A DNA stretch of 64,000 nucleotides from Rhinopomastus cyanomelas (GCA_013400115.1 VXBP01003514.1:255888-319887); one strand, 5' to 3'. Positions 1 to 13,310 are shown, counted from the first letter of the stretch. The notes: generated from the sequence alone by a model not told the origin. Numbers and translations are program-made.

Positions 1-241
1 CCAGGTGAGTTTTAAACATCTCCAGAGAAGGAGACTCCACAACCCCCTTAGGCAGCTCCTTCCAATGCTCTGTCACCCTCACCGTGAAGAAGTTCCTTCT
101 CTTATTGATGTGGAACCTCCTCTGCTCCAGCTCACACCCACTGCCCCTCGTCCTATCACTGGGTGCCCCTGAGCAGAGCCTGGCTCCATCCTCCTGACAC
201 CCACCCTTCACACATTTATCAACATTAATGAGGTCACCCTG
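1..241 (-). mobile_element. CR1 LINE fragment (cut by window edge)
   Basis: Antisense young-type CR1, reading GGAGACTCCACAACC and GTGGAACCTCCTCTG. It ends near CATTAATGAGGTCACC. The CR1 3' end lies before position 1. Confidence 0.93.
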
Positions 242-663
242 AAAACAACTGTAGGATTAATGACTCATGAAATGTAATCAAGACACGAGGATGCTGGTGA
301 ATGTTGAGCATTGAAGCACTAAATAAAAGTATCAGCAGATGATGTTCAGGAGAAACTCTAGTGACTGAGTTGACTGTCCAATGTCCCAGCAGCTAAGACA
401 GGAACAGTTCTGCCTGGGGTGGAGCAATGTTGTGCAGTTCAGTACCAGCAAATCTGGAGCGTCTGCAAGTGCCGGAATTAAGGCTGCTGCTGCCACACAC
501 ACACAAAAAATGCCTCTAACATAAACACAGTCGGTGACATGGCACACTGCAAGCAACACCACCAGTATTTTTGGAACCAAGGAAAAAGAAAGGGAGACAA
601 ATCTGGCTGAGGCAACAGTGGACACTCCTAAACAGAGCTGCTTCTCTCCCCTGCTCCATCCCA

Positions 664-773
664 CCAACTGTTCCTGTGCGACTGGATCTAGGGGATCCTG
701 CCGTGGGAGGGGGATTGGACTGGATGATCTTTGGAGGTCCCTTCCAATCCCTAATGTCCTGTGATTCTGTGAC
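664..773 (+). mobile_element. CR1 LINE 3' terminus
   Basis: A 110-bp sense 3' end: GTTCCTGTGCGACTGG, GGATTGGACTGGATGATC, CTTCCAATCCCTAATG, ending in TGTGATTCTGTGA. Confidence 0.9.
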
Positions 774-1917
774 TGAAGAAACAGCCCCACACAGACACCC
801 TCAAACTTTATTAAGCCAGGGACTTCCCTGATTTCAAGGTTTGGTAAGTGCAGTTGGGAGCCACCAGTGCTAAGGCTGGAAAAGACAGGCTTTGGTCTGA
901 AGTTTGCAGGAGTGATGGTCTTTTATCCCTGGTAACTGGCCCTGTTGTCAGTAATGCACTAAGTAAACATTTACACACAAGAAGTAAAGCACAGACAAGT
1001 TAGCTGACTTATATCCATGGGCAAAGGGGTTAATGGGGTGAAAAGGATTCTCATCTCTTGACTCCCTCTTCTGCATTTCATCCACAAACAGATTCTTGAG
1101 TCACAGGACCCTTGTGGGTTTATGAAGAGTTTAAAGAATACATCACATCTTCAACAAACAGAAATTTACAAAGCCAGAAGAGTTTTCTCAAGCTGGAAAC
1201 CATTAATTAGCTGTTCTACCTACACTAAATAGGTAGGAAATAACAAACAATATTTTCATGGCTAGCAGCAGTTGCATTTTGCTCTCTGCAAACTGGAAGA
1301 GAGGGTGTCTGAGCAAAGAAACTTAAGGGCTGTGATCACACAGCAGCCAGGTTAATGCAGGGAGACTTGTAATCCAGCAGTGCACTGCTCCCAGTCTCCC
1401 CAGCCTCCCCAGAGACCTTCTGCCTTTGGTTCTGCCCAACTACCTCTATCTTTGGCCTGGAACAGACAATTTGATAGTAGAGGTTATCCCATCTGCAGGT
1501 TACGTTAGTTAAAACCCACTAAAAATCCTTCCTCAACGTGTCAGACGGACGAACACAACAGTGATCAGGCAGATCAGCACCTGTCTGAGCACTGAGAACA
1601 GGAAAAGCAACCCTCAGCAGGTCCAAGCGTGGTAAATCATAGGAAAATCTTACCAGTGAGGTCTGTGTCACTGTAGAACCATTTTCCCAAGCAGACTGAT
1701 AGAGGCTTGAAAGTTTCACACTTGGATCATCATCATACGGATGGTATAATCGTCCTGCGCGTGCTGTGACGGCACTGCCGAGCCATTTTAACTCTACGCA
1801 GGGTTGTGCAGGGCTCAGATGTGATTTTAAATGAGTTAAAATAGTTTAGCACTTGCAAAAGTCCTGTTTCCTCCTTGTGATTGTTACCTGCTGACTTACG
1901 GGTCCCACCTAAATGAA

Positions 1918-2113
1918 GTTAGAGGAGTCTCCTTTGAGGTCTCATGTTAGGGGAGTCTTCTTTGAGGTCTCATGTTAGGGGAGTCTTCTTTGAGGTCTCA
2001 TGTTAGGGGAGTCTCCTTTGAGGTCTTATGTTAGGGGAGTCTTCTTTGAGGTCTCATGTTAGGGGAGTCTCCTTTGAGGTCTCATGTTAGGGGAGTCTTC
2101 TTTGAGGTCTCAT
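1918..2113. repeat. 28-bp minisatellite, 7 copies
   Basis: Unit GTTAGGGGAGTC + TTCTTTGAGGTCTCAT (28 bp) starts at 1918, 1946, 1974, 2002, 2030, 2058 and 2086. Units differ mainly by TCTTC versus TCTCC and one CTTAT versus CTCAT. The first unit has GTTAGAGGAG. Each later unit contains TTAGGG. It is not CR1. Confidence 0.97.
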
Positions 2114-2948
2114 GGTCACCTGGAAAGTGTTAATCCCTTTGAAAACGAGTCTGCCCAATGTTTGTTTAGGCTGGGAAGAGGAAAGGGCTAGACGGGATAA
2201 TTACCTGGAGAATTAGAACATCAAAAATCCAGGAAGAGTGAGCATGCACCTAAGAAAGCAGGAAACCCCTACCCTGGAAACCTCCAGCATCTGAAGTCAA
2301 AGAGGGGGGAAGAAAAGGAAAAGTTAGATGGAAAAAACACTCTGTCAAGTCCCCAGAGTTATTTGCTTTCATTCATTGCACTGAAACACCATGTCCCTTT
2401 CGATTTAGCTGCATTTCATGAGCAACACTGGGGGAATGAACAGCAACTGGTCTTTCACACGTGTAATCTTGCAGCCTGACGAGGGATCTTGCAGTGGGAC
2501 TGGGAAAGCAGAGCAGAAATTCACCGGTTAGTAGGGCCAGGAAGCAGAGCTTTGATTGCCCTTCCACCCCACCACAGCTCTGCTCCTAGGACTTGCACAA
2601 CACTGGGTCTCGTGCTCTCACTCTCTGCGCCAGGGCAAATTCCACTTGTTGTATGTGCAGACACCCCTGTTTCGATAGATGGGTTCACGCCGCATCAAGA
2701 ACTTTCGTATCTTAATTTATATTTCAAGGCTTCCTTTTTAGTCTGCTTTATTATGGCAACACACAGACATCCAGAAAGGACTGGGGATATGAGTAACACA
2801 AACATCGCTGTGGTAAAAGATAACGGTCCTTTGACTCAAATTTGGACTTTAGCGGGCGGGGAGAGGGGTATTTGTCATTTTTTAGTTAGAAGCTGGATTC
2901 CTACTTCTAAAACCAACAGGATTCCATCTTCTAGGGAGCCATCTGTGG

Positions 2949-3306
2949 AATCACAGAGTCACAGAACATTAGGGATTGGAAGGGACCTTGAAAGATCATC
3001 CAGTCCAATCCCCCCGCTGCAGCAGGATCATCTAGATCCAGTGGCACGGGAACACATCCAGGCGGGTTTTAAACATCTCCAGAGAAGGAGACTCCACAAG
3101 CTCCCTGGGCAGCCCCTTCCAGGGCTCTGTCACTCCCACTGGGAAGAAGTTCCTTCTCAGATTGATGTGGAACCTCCTCTGTTCCAGCTCACACCTGCTG
3201 CCCCTTGTCCTGTCATTAGATCCCCCCGAGCAGAGCCTGGCTCCATCCTCCTGACAGCCACCCTTCACATATTTATCAACATTAATGAGGTCACCCCTCA
3301 GTCTCA
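2949..3306 (-). mobile_element. CR1 LINE fragment
   Basis: Antisense young-type CR1 from the TCACAGAACATTAGGGATTG end to GAGGTCACCCCTCAGTCTC. It lies inside a chance 338-codon + strand frame. Confidence 0.95.
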
Positions 3307-3351
3307 GTCAGACATAATCCAAATTCTAGTTAGCAGAAGAGTGTGGCAGCA

Positions 3352-3352
<1 letters not shown>

Positions 3353-3382
<30 letters not shown>
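3353..3382. repeat. (CA)15 microsatellite
   Basis: Fifteen perfect CA dinucleotides lie about 50 bp beyond the end of an antisense CR1. Confidence 0.98.
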
Positions 3383-3384
<2 letters not shown>

Positions 3385-4286
3385 CCAGGGATCACTTCCC
3401 CAGGTGGTTCAGGTGCAGGAATGGCAAAGCTCTGCATTGCTTCCCTTCATTTCCAGAGGTCCTCTCCCTGGAGAAGTCTACCAGCAGCTGTCCCTGCTTG
3501 GTTAGGACTGAGAGCTTGTGAGCAGCCTCTGTCCTGCTCCTCTAGTTTGCTGGTGCCCCCTTGTGTTTAGAAGAACTTGATAAAGATGAATTATGTCCGT
3601 GACGCGCTCCTGAGACACCGGATTCACGGGGAAGATCTTAACTAACTCTACCTGAAGAAAGACGTGAGAATTAAGGCAGAGAAAAAGAAAGATCTTGAAA
3701 CACCTTCTAAGTATAAAAACCAGACTTTTACGGTTGGGATTTTTCAGAAATATTTTCACATCTACCCGGATGTCACCAAAACCACTGATAAACTAAAGAT
3801 ATTTATAGGCTTAGAGTAAGTGGGATTTTTAAAGTACTCAAGGATTCAAAAAGAACATTGAGATTTATACCATTTATTCTGTCTAAGTTTGTTGTTCCCA
3901 TGCACATAACCAATAATTTCATTGCACTCTGAGTCGACCTCATCTTCTCTCCACATGTTGGGTCCTTCCCACGGGAATTCAACCTGCTGTTAAGATAAAA
4001 GAACTGAGTACAAGTCTTTTGGTTTTAATTTATCTCTGGAATAGCTGATAAAACAAGTCAAATAAAAAAAAACAGGTTACATGTTTGATAACTAATGGCC
4101 AGATCTGCCCCATATTTTGTGTGAACAAAATGCACAGAACTTTCTAAACCCCCTCAGATTCAGTGTTTTGTCCATGCTCAGAGTGAGTTTGCTGTGATTC
4201 GAGTTCTCCTGTCGGGCAGGTCACCTTGGAAAGAAAACTCCCTAACCTGGTGCCTCTTAGATCATAGTCCTGGCAAAAACAATAGT

Positions 4287-4692
4287 GAATCACAGGGTGT
4301 CAGGGATTGGAAAGATCATCCAGTCCAATCATCCCCCCACCACGGCAGACCACATGGCCAGGTGGGTTTTAAGTGTCTCCAGACAAGGAGACTCCACAGT
4401 CCCCCTGGGCAGCCCCTTCCAGGGCTCTGTCACCCTCACTGGGAAGAAGGTCCTTCTCACATTGATGTGGAACCTCCTCTGTTCCAGCTGACACTCACTG
4501 CGCCTTGTCCTCTCATTAGATGCCCCTGAGCAGAGCCTGGCTCCATCCTCCTGACACCCACCCTTCACATATTTATCAACATTCAAGGGGTCACCCCTCA
4601 GTCTCCTTTTTTCAAGCTCAAGAGACCCAGCTCCCTCAACCCTTCCTCCTCAGGGTGATGCTCCACTCCCTTCATCATCTTTGTGAAACACC
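4287..4692 (-). mobile_element. CR1 LINE fragment
   Basis: Antisense CR1 extending to the TCCCTTCATCATCTTTGTG region. Slightly diverged (GGGTGTCAGGGATTGG at its 3' end) with a small deletion there. Confidence 0.93.
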
Positions 4693-5429
4693 CTTTCTTC
4701 TTTCCTTGTAGATAGATGTCTGTTTGACAGTCACAAAAAGTTCTCAAATGACAGATTGACTCCCAAGTGCTGCAATTAAAGAGATTCATTAAGATTAGGT
4801 GGTGAAGGTGACATTAAAGCTGAAGAAGTGGCCTGGATGTCACACCTACCTTGGCACTTGGCAACAGCTAATCGAGGAAGTTCTGCTCTGGCTTAGTGAA
4901 GTTGTGTCAATAAGATACCATGAGTTTACAAACATCTTATCAAATATATTTACCCCTTCTTGTCATTTATCCCTTCTTGTCCAGCCCTCTCTCTATAGGC
5001 TTGTGCATCACCTTGGATTTGTTACCCCTTCCTGCACTGCCTGACTTCCCACCCTGGTCTACACCAGTGATGCTTTGAAGAAAGCAGTGACCTAGCTGAA
5101 GGAACACACCGGACCCAGAATCAGCCACTAGCTTTAAAACATAGAAGTGTGCTCCATGCGTTTGGCATCGCTGACGCAGCTTTGTTTCTCTTCATTACCC
5201 AGCTCTGGATATAGACAACAGTTGTAGTCACAGATCCATTGACGGAAAGCACGTGCTGTTCAATCTGACCAGGAAACAATCGCTGCTGCGTTATTTTGTT
5301 TATATAGATCCAAAGCACAGTGTAAAAATGGTTCTGCTCTTCCTTGGATCCATTTGGTACTCAAGAACCTGTACGTGAGGACGCAGCCATGCCTGATTAG
5401 CAAGAGCAGCACTCATCAGTGCAGGTCTT

Positions 5430-5845
5430 ACAGAATCATGGAATCATTTAGGTTAGAAAAGATCTTCAAGCTGATCAAGAACAGCCACTAACCCAACAGT
5501 CTGAAGCCCACCTCTAAACCCTTTCCGTAAGCTCCAGATCTCCATGACTTTGAAACACATCCAGAGATGGTGATTCAACCTCCTCCCTGGGCAGCCTGTC
5601 CCAAGACCTGATGGCCATTTCCAGGAAGAAGTCTTTCCTGATGACCAGCCTAACCTTCCCCAGTGCTACTTGAAGACATTTCCTCTTGTCCTCTCACTTG
5701 TTCCTCGTGAGAAGAGATCAACCGCCACCACTCTACAACCTCCCTTCAGGTAGCTGTAGACAGTAGTGAGGTCTCCCTTCAGCCTCCTTCTCCTCAGACT
5801 AACCAGCCCCAGCTCCCTCAGCCGCTCTTCACAAGGTTTGTCCTA
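5430..5845 (-). mobile_element. Older CR1-family fragment
   Basis: Antisense copy with a different consensus: GGAATCATTTAGGTTAG, CTCCCTGGGCAGCCTGTCCC, AGCTCCCTCAGCCGCTCTTC. More diverged than the common young type. Confidence 0.85.
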
Positions 5846-7755
5846 TAGACCCTTCACCAGCCGTGTTGACCTACTCTTGCGACGGTCTGCATACCCTCTC
5901 CCAGATGGACAACCGTTACTAGAACATTCTTCTTCAATTGTATTTCTTTCAATACCTGTCCTGCAGAAGCATGGAGGTGGAAAAGCAAACACAACTGTTT
6001 CTTTAACCGGTTCCTAACCCTCAAAGTTTCTGCTGCAGGCCCTTGGATATTTGTGTTTTGGAAAACACGGGTGATTCTCTCTGAACCTGTGACTAACTCA
6101 CAGCCCTGGGCTGGATTCTCACTTCATTGTTCCCTTGTTTCCAGAGACTCTTCACAGAGGTCCCGTCCGAATTCATGATTCACATTGTTTAAACCACAAA
6201 CACCTTGGAGATAAACTGTGGGCATTAAAATAGACAATGTGGTGAGTTAAAAAACCCACCCTACAGCATAAAGACCCACAGAACCCCCCAGCAAACACCT
6301 GTAACTGGCAGTCATGCTGGAATATATGGAAGTACAAAATACAAACCCCAGAATCAGTGAGAAAGACCTTATAGGTCTTATTATTTATACAAATAACACC
6401 TTTTGGTATTTTATACCTTAAAAAATAAAAGACCTTATTTATTGTGTAAAGAACAAGACCACGTAGGAGCGTGTGTGACACTGTTGGTGTTACACGTTCT
6501 CTGCTGTGACACCACAACCTGGTGCTGTCATAATGTCAGGTCTTCACTCATTTCCTCAAGTCCTAACTCGCTGCTTTTCGTGAAGCTGTTGTAAAAGAAT
6601 GGTCTTCAGTGGCCACCTGCCACGGCATGAAAGGATTGGGATCGTGTACACCAGAGCTGGCAGCAGGAAGGGAAAGTCAGTCTGGGCTGCCAGGAGGTGG
6701 GATGACTTCGGAGCACGGTGTCATGGTCTGGGGCTGTAGGTGCCATCTCTGCTATCCTCGGGGACAGGTGACTACATATAGGGTCTACACAGAAGCACTA
6801 GCAGATCCTTCTGGAAGTGACATCAAATCTCTGAGCTCCTCTGAGTCTAATCTCCATCAGGTATCAAATCTTGAGCTGTTTTAGAGGTGTATCTGCTGGC
6901 AATTAAAGAGGATGTGAAAGTATTTGGGTCTTGGCATGTGGAAACCTTTGCTGTTCATGGCAAAACTCTCATGAAGTGTAAACACTTGTCTCTTGGTGAG
7001 CTGTCGGTCTGTGCAGGATGCTATTTCTACTGTCTCTCTGCCTTGTAGATGTCTTGTAGATAACAAGAGCACACGAGCTAGTCTTCCCATATCCCAACTT
7101 CTTGAAGGGTATTAGTGTGAGTTGTCTTTGTATCTTCTAAGACAAGGCTTTGCTGCTTCCTTCAGAAATGGTGCACAAGTTTTGGGTTTCAAATAAGTTG
7201 CAGCAAACACCTGGACTAGACATGTGTCGAGGGGGAAGCTGGATCCCATAAATGCAGAGTGGCAAGTCGAGTCGCAGGTACACACTTTGCTCTCTTGTCC
7301 TCCATATGATTCAGGTGGCTGTAGAGCAGTGGCAGTAAGCAGTTTGCTTTTTTTAAACTCCATTTCTTAAGGTAAAAAAATGCCGAGGCAGGTCACAGCA
7401 GGTAGCTGCAGTTTGCACACAAGAAGCACCGTGGCCTCGTTTTTGCTGTGGACCGCACATCATAAAAAACCCCAACAAAGACATTGAAAATGTCTTCTTT
7501 TTGCTCTCTTGGTTACCCGAAGCTTCAGTTCAACAAGGTGATCAATAGCTGATGCTGTTAGCTGCACAAAGAGAAGGGAACATAGACCTTCATTTCTAAT
7601 GGCAGTGGCTGTGGACTGATAGAGCCACCCCAGAAAAAGAAGAGGCTGAGACTAGGAAAACCTTTTCTAGGTGCAAGGATAATTTTAGGCACAGTGACAG
7701 CTTCCTACGGAAGCTCAAAACTGATGATGGCAACCTCATAAGATTGAGTCAGGAA

Positions 7756-8040
7756 AACTCACAGAATCACAGAAGATGAGGGATTGGAAGGGACCTCGAA
7801 AGATTATCCAGTCCCATCCCCCTGACACAGCAGGATCCCCTAGACCAAGTCACACAGGAATACATCCAGGTGGGTTTTAAACATCTCCAGAGAAGGAGAC
7901 TCCACAACCGCCCTGAGCAGCCCCTTCCAGGGCTCTGTCACCTTCACCGTGAAGAGGTTCCTTCTCATCTTGATGTGGAACCTCCTCTGTTCCAGATCAC
8001 ACCCCTTGCGCCTTGTCCTATCATTAGATGACACTGAGCT
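7756..8040 (-). mobile_element. CR1 LINE fragment
   Basis: Antisense young-type copy, from CAGAATCACAGAAGATGAGG to TCATTAGATGACACTGAG, 5'-truncated. Confidence 0.94.
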
Positions 8041-9060
8041 CCAGCTGACTGTTCTTCAGGACAGAGATGGGTACTGGATCCACAGAGAGAGGGTTAAAAA
8101 GCCCTGCAGCAGGCTCAGTTTCACTCCCCCACCCCTCTGGGCAGTGCAGCTGGGCTATCCCTGGCTGTCATAATTTCCTCCATCAGTACAAGGGGAGAAT
8201 CAGAGACCAACTGTGACTCACATGGGCTGAGTCAAACCTTCTCTCTTGCCATTCCTGTGAACAGAGTTTACAGCATCTTCTAAATTGGTTTCCAAGAGCT
8301 GGCTGGGCTCTTGGGTGGTGTTACTGCCGACTGTAAAATGCAGAGGGAAGAAGTGGGAGGTTCCTTGAGCTGGTGTAAAATGACACTCGGAAACTTCAGC
8401 ATCATTGATGGGAAATCCCTGCACATAGTGGCTGACGAGGGAGACTGGTGAAAGCACTTTGTGGGGACGTGAGAAAGGGAAGAGCCTTCCCATACACAGG
8501 AACAGGGAGGGTTGTCTTGTGATATTTTTCCCCTGCTTTTGTGCAGAACTTCATCTCTCACTTCTCTTCCACCGTCTAAACCTGCAGAAAATCAGTGATC
8601 CTAGATATTTATTCTCAACTTAGGGAATGTGTGGTGACCCCCATCCTGCTTCTTCTATTAGCACAGGCAAAGACCAGGCAGAACTGTGCCTGACCTCAGT
8701 GGCTTCAAAACACACGAAAAAGTCAGTGCTTCAGGTACGTGAGCTCTGTGTGAAGGCAAAATGCCACACAGCCCAAAGACGTGCCGTGCACTGAGGTCCA
8801 GCTAGCCCAGGACCCAGCGTCTGTCAGGGGTGAGCAGCAAGGAAAAGAGATAAGAAACAGAACATCCCTCCCCACAAATGCCTTTCCAGCTACCAGAGGC
8901 TTAAGAGCTTACTGAGCTGAAAATGATAGCCAGGCTACTTTGTACAGTAGACACCATTAGACCTCTTTTTCATAAATGTTTCTCATCCTCTTAAAAAAAA
9001 CCCACCACTGCTTCTGACTTCCCTTACGCTCCATGGAAATGTAAAAAAGCTCTGGATCCA

Positions 9061-9125
9061 TAGATCTGTTATATTACTATATTATTTATTATAGTATTAT
9101 AGCATATATTATATTATTTAATATT
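9061..9125. repeat. AT-rich low-complexity tract
   Basis: Interrupted TTATTATAGTATTATAGC-type sequence, almost free of G and C. Confidence 0.75.
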
Positions 9126-9297
9126 TTACAAAATCTTACAGGTTCAGTATGTGGGGGAAAAAATCAGCTTTCATCATTTATCTTAATTTTGCCAACTGCT
9201 AAATTCTCTTAGTCTTTATATTGAGATTTATCGCTCCCTATTGATCTCTCCCCAATTGCCTGTGGTTTGGGGGCTCTCTGGAATCTAATTCTCTTCT

Positions 9298-9388
9298 AAG
9301 GGATCCTGCTCTGGCAGGGGGATTGGACTGGATGGTCTTTAGAGGTCCCTCCCAATCCCTAATGTTCAGTGATTCTGTGGTTCTATAC
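9298..9388 (+). mobile_element. CR1 LINE 3' terminus
   Basis: Sense 3' end only: GGATCCTGCTCTGGCAGG, GGACTGGATGGTCTTTAG, ending GATTCTGTGGTTCTATA. Confidence 0.9.
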
Positions 9389-9725
9389 ATCATAGGTCTT
9401 TATTCTGGTGTGTGCACCAACTCAGGCAGGCAGCCTGCTGCTTGAGGAGGTGGGGGGGGACACTGCTGTCGCAGCCACGGCCAGGGTTTGTTTCACCATC
9501 ATGTGATTGCATTCATGCCAGGGGTATGGGCTGTTATCTCCGGATGCCCCAGCCGAAAGCAGAGCTGGACTGCATCCCTGCCTTCGCTGCCTGCCCTGCA
9601 AAAGTGTAATAGAGTGAATAAAAATAGTTTGGAGGCAACTGCAAGGCAAGGAGGTGGTGGGTAGGTTGGTTAGTTGGTTAGTTTTGGCATTTGGGGTGGA
9701 GAGGCCAGCATTACACATACACACA

Positions 9726-10295
9726 GAGGTTCTCCTCTGCTCTGCTCTGCCTTGCTGAGACCACATCTGGAATCTTGTGTCCAGTTCTGAGCCCCTCAGT
9801 TCAAGACGGACACAGAACTGCGGGAGAGAGTCCAGCGCAGAGTCACAGAGGTGATGAAGAGAGTGGAACATCTGCCTGATGAGGAAAGGCTGAGGGAGCT
9901 GGGTCTCTTCAGCTTGGAAAGAAGGAGACTGAGGAGTGACCCCTTGAATGTTGATAAATATGGGAAGGGTGGGTGTCAGGAGGATGCAGCCAGGCTCTGC
10001 TCAGGGGCACCCCGTGACAGGACAATGGGTGTGGGCTGACAGGACAATGGGTGTGAGCTGGAACAGAGGAGCTTCCGCATCAATATGAGAAGGAACTTCT
10101 TCCAGTGAGGGTGACAGAGCACTGGAAGGGGCTCCCCAGGGGGGTTGTAAAGTCTCCTTCTCTGGAGATGTTCAAAACTCACCTGGACATGTTCCTGTGT
10201 GACTTGCTCTAGGTGATCCTGCTGTGGCAGGGGGATGGGACTGGAAGATCTTTCGAGGTCCCTTCCAATCCCTAATGTGCTGTGATTCTGTGACA
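9726..10295 (+). mobile_element. CR1 LINE, about 570 bp to 3' end
   Basis: Sense copy with the ORF2 C-terminal region (GAGAGAGTCCAGCGCAGAG, GAGGAAAGGCTGAGGGAG) to the terminal TGTGATTCTGTGA. A short internal duplication of GACAGGACAATGGGTGTG lies at about 10016-10055. Confidence 0.94.
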
Positions 10296-12829
10296 TTTTC
10301 CCCAAGCACAGGCACCTCGAACACCAGGAGCCGTTCCCTTGGCTCCAAGTCACAGGAGCTGAGGACTGTTATGATTGTTACAAAGGTACACAAGACATTT
10401 TGCAGGAGCAGACTGTAAATATTTCCAGCAAGAGCACTTACTATAGCTCTGGGTGCCAAGCAGCACTGGCTCCTTCCTCATTGTTACGAGAGCATTTTTG
10501 GTCTATTGCTTAGACAGTGGATCCTCCACCCATCCCTTTACCATCCTTCTCACAAAGAGGTGTCAAGATGGCAACTGGGTTTATCACATGTTAAGGAAGA
10601 AAACTCTAGCTGGAGTCTCTGTTTCCTATCAGCTCAGCAGCCTATTTTAGCTGCTGGGGCTCTTGAAAGGACAAATTGTATTTTCTCTGCTCTCGTGCAC
10701 AGTCAGAGTCGGAGCAGGCCCACTGTTCAGCTCTGTCACTTCAGGTGCCAGAGTGGTCCAGCCTTTGCTGTCAGTCTGGTAACAGGGAGAAGCCCAGGGA
10801 GCACCAACAGGTAACTGAGACAGCGTGTGCAAGTGGTGCAGAGCAGTGGAGGTCAGGCAGCCTCTGTCCAGAGAAACGATTTTCCCATCGTATTTCTAGC
10901 ATTTTCCATCGATGGGCTTCTCCAGAGCAGCTCAAGGGATCTGCTGGAGCTCATCAGCGGAGTGGGAAGGAAACTTCTTGTCCTGCCTCTCAGTACATCT
11001 GGGTGGAGCACGACTTCCACAGCACATCGAGATTTTTCCATTTCGACTCCAATCTGGGCCATGTCAGCCTAGGACCTTCTAAAATAATCCCAGGCAATGA
11101 ATGTGCCTTCATTTTCAGGACACTTTAAAAATAAATGATTGCCCATTAACACCTAAACGCCTGGAGCGGGGCAGTAAGGTCACATTTAATGTTATTTCTT
11201 TTCCATATGTGGGGCTGGAATACAAACTTAAATCTTCAAAATCCTGCTTGTCAGACTAAAACCTCCCAATGCTTGATACAAACTGATGCCTTCCATCAGC
11301 TGGTCTGCCCCTGGCTGGGCTTCCAGCACAGAACTACCCACATCAAAGGTGATTTTTGAGCAAAAACCACCTTTGACGACGAAGGCACGAGCTGTGTCTG
11401 CCTGGCTACATCCAGCCTGGCTTCCTGCAGCGGTTGCTCCTGGAGCTTGTGGTCATGATGAGATGGGATTCTGGAATCCAGCTTAATTTCCAGATTTCTT
11501 CGTGTTTCCCATTCATAAAACAAATATGTACATTGGTCTTGTGCCCACATTGGGTTCTGTCGCAAGTCCCCGTCCAAGATAAATTAATTTTAGGCAAAGG
11601 GGGGGAAAAAAGGGAGCACGTTCCCAAGCGCCTTTGATCTCTGGTTAAAGAAGCCAACAAGGCCTCAGTTCAGCACCAGGTACTTTGCTCTTCTGCTAAT
11701 AATAAACTCAATAATGTGCATTTCAAAAATAGTCAAAGTCAACGCTTCCTCAACCCCCACCCCCCCAAAAAAAAGAGTTAAAAAAGGAGGAAGAAGGTAC
11801 CAAATATCTCCTGTTTTCCTAGTTTCACAGCCTGCAGGGGTAATACTCCACAAAGGAAAAGTGCACACGGGTAAATTCCCTTGTTTGTTTCTGTTTATCT
11901 CTATGTGGTTTGTGTCCCTCGTGTTGAATCTCCAGCCAACCCAGGCAAGATGCTTCTACAAGTTTTAAAAAAACAGTCCTGCAGAGATATCTGAGCTGTA
12001 ACCCACTATCTTTGGGTGACAAAGGAGAGTTAAGATTGGAATTAGAACCACGATCTAAATGTCTGCTTGATGTCATGCAGTAGGGAGCCCCGTGCCACCC
12101 CTGCAGTGATGCTGGACACCCTGTTTTCTGAGAGGTCACTTGGCTGCGCAGGCCAACTGGCTGTGGCTCAGCACAGCTTCACTGTCCTGGCACTGAGCAG
12201 CACCAGTGAGCTGCCACTCAGCAACGTCCCTTTTCTGGGTGCTGCTGGGGCCACAGTGGGAGCTGGGCAGCACGATGAGCTTGTCCTCGTAGGGCGATCA
12301 CGGGGTGCTCGGGGACTGCCTGCCAGAAGCTGGGCAGCCTGCTGGGTCTGTTTCCTTCTGGCAGAGCCCTGGAGCAGTTCTGGCTCTGCATTTTTGAGGG
12401 ATAAGTGCTTGTCTAAGATGAAAAAGAGCAAAAGCAGTCAGGGAATGGTGCAGATAAATCTGCATCAGTTTTGCTCAAGTGGGTTTCTGCAGCACAGCCC
12501 AGGAGAAGAGTGGGAAACCCCTGTGAGGCACTGAACAAGGGGTTAAAGCTGTGGGGGTCAACCAATCTGGAATACTGTTCAGCATCCTGGGCAAACCCTA
12601 GAGTTGCCCAGCTGGAGGTGTAAAAAGCCAGCAGCAGCAATTTTACATCTGAATTATTTAATAAACCATAAAATAATAAATTAGTAAGTCGGTGACATGC
12701 GAGGACCCATGTTTGCTGGTTGTACCGGGGTGCTCTGAGCATCCTCCTGGCCCTGACCCTGGGAGGAGAGGAAGATGCTCTGACTATCCCAGATGGGCAC
12801 AGCCTCCCTGGGGAAGGGGGTCCTGCTTG

Positions 12830-12867
12830 GCTAGTTGGTTGGTTGCTTGGTTGGTTGGTGGGATGGT
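12830..12867. repeat. Imperfect (TTGG)n repeat
   Basis: A run of TTGG tetramers with a few substitutions, about 180 bp upstream of the CpG island. Confidence 0.8.
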
Positions 12868-13303
12868 GGTCAATTGTCACAGGTGGAACAAGACTGAAAA
12901 AGACTGGGGTGAGAACAGCGAGCTGTGACGAGTTCCCACCTGTCTCTTGGACATGAGGAAGCCACAGACGCTGCCTTCACTTCGTGGCACCCGCCCGAGA
13001 TGAGGTTTTGCTTTTTATCCCTTACGCGGCTCCGCAGCCGCGTTCCCCCACTCCGCTGTCTCTCCGCAGCCACTTGTCCGCCCCGTCGGGCCGCGCTGCC
13101 CCCTCCCGCCCGCAGCTGCCGCCGTCGCTCGGGCGCCCAAGGTCAGGGGCAGCCCCAGCGCCGCCGCCGCCGCCGCAGGTAGGCGCGGAGGGACGCGGAG
13201 CTGCGCGCAGGGAGCGCGGGGGCGGGAGGCAGCGGCGTCACTCGGGGCGGGAGGGGTCCGGGGGGGTGCGGCTCCCCGCGAAGGGCCGCGCTCCCGCCGC
13301 CCC

Positions 13304-13310
13304 TATTTAA
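13304..13310 (+). promoter_or_regulatory. TATA-like box
   Basis: TATTTAA lies in otherwise GC-rich DNA, about 150 bp upstream of the exon-1 ATG. Start sites normally lie 25-32 bp downstream, so transcription would begin near 13335. CpG-island promoters often use dispersed start sites, so this element may be only one of several. Confidence 0.45.

Larger units (their letters stand above)
1..13009. other. Intergenic region upstream of ANO1
   Basis: No exon of a known gene is recognised on either strand. FGF3 is the expected upstream neighbour in amniotes, and none of its exons was seen. The stretch carries CR1 fragments, a 28-bp minisatellite and short simple repeats, each listed separately. 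Unique intervals without anything recognisable are about 246-660, 775-1915, 2115-2945, 3385-4285, 4695-5428, 5850-7754, 8042-9297 and 10297-13009. The interval 9061-9125 is AT-only-like (TATTAT/ATATAT). Open frames here are short or overlap CR1. Confidence 0.7.

Noticed and set aside
2489..3505. 338-codon open frame on the + strand
   Set aside because: It runs across an antisense CR1 and into the CA repeat (a poly Thr/His tail). No protein family is recognisable and no exon structure is seen.
12067..12534. 155-codon open frame upstream of the promoter
   Set aside because: No domain, the antisense frame is similarly open, and there is no supporting signal. Treated as chance.
1..13009. Exons of FGF3 or another upstream neighbour
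   Set aside because: Expected from conserved synteny around ANO1, but no FGF-like coding segment was recognised on either strand.
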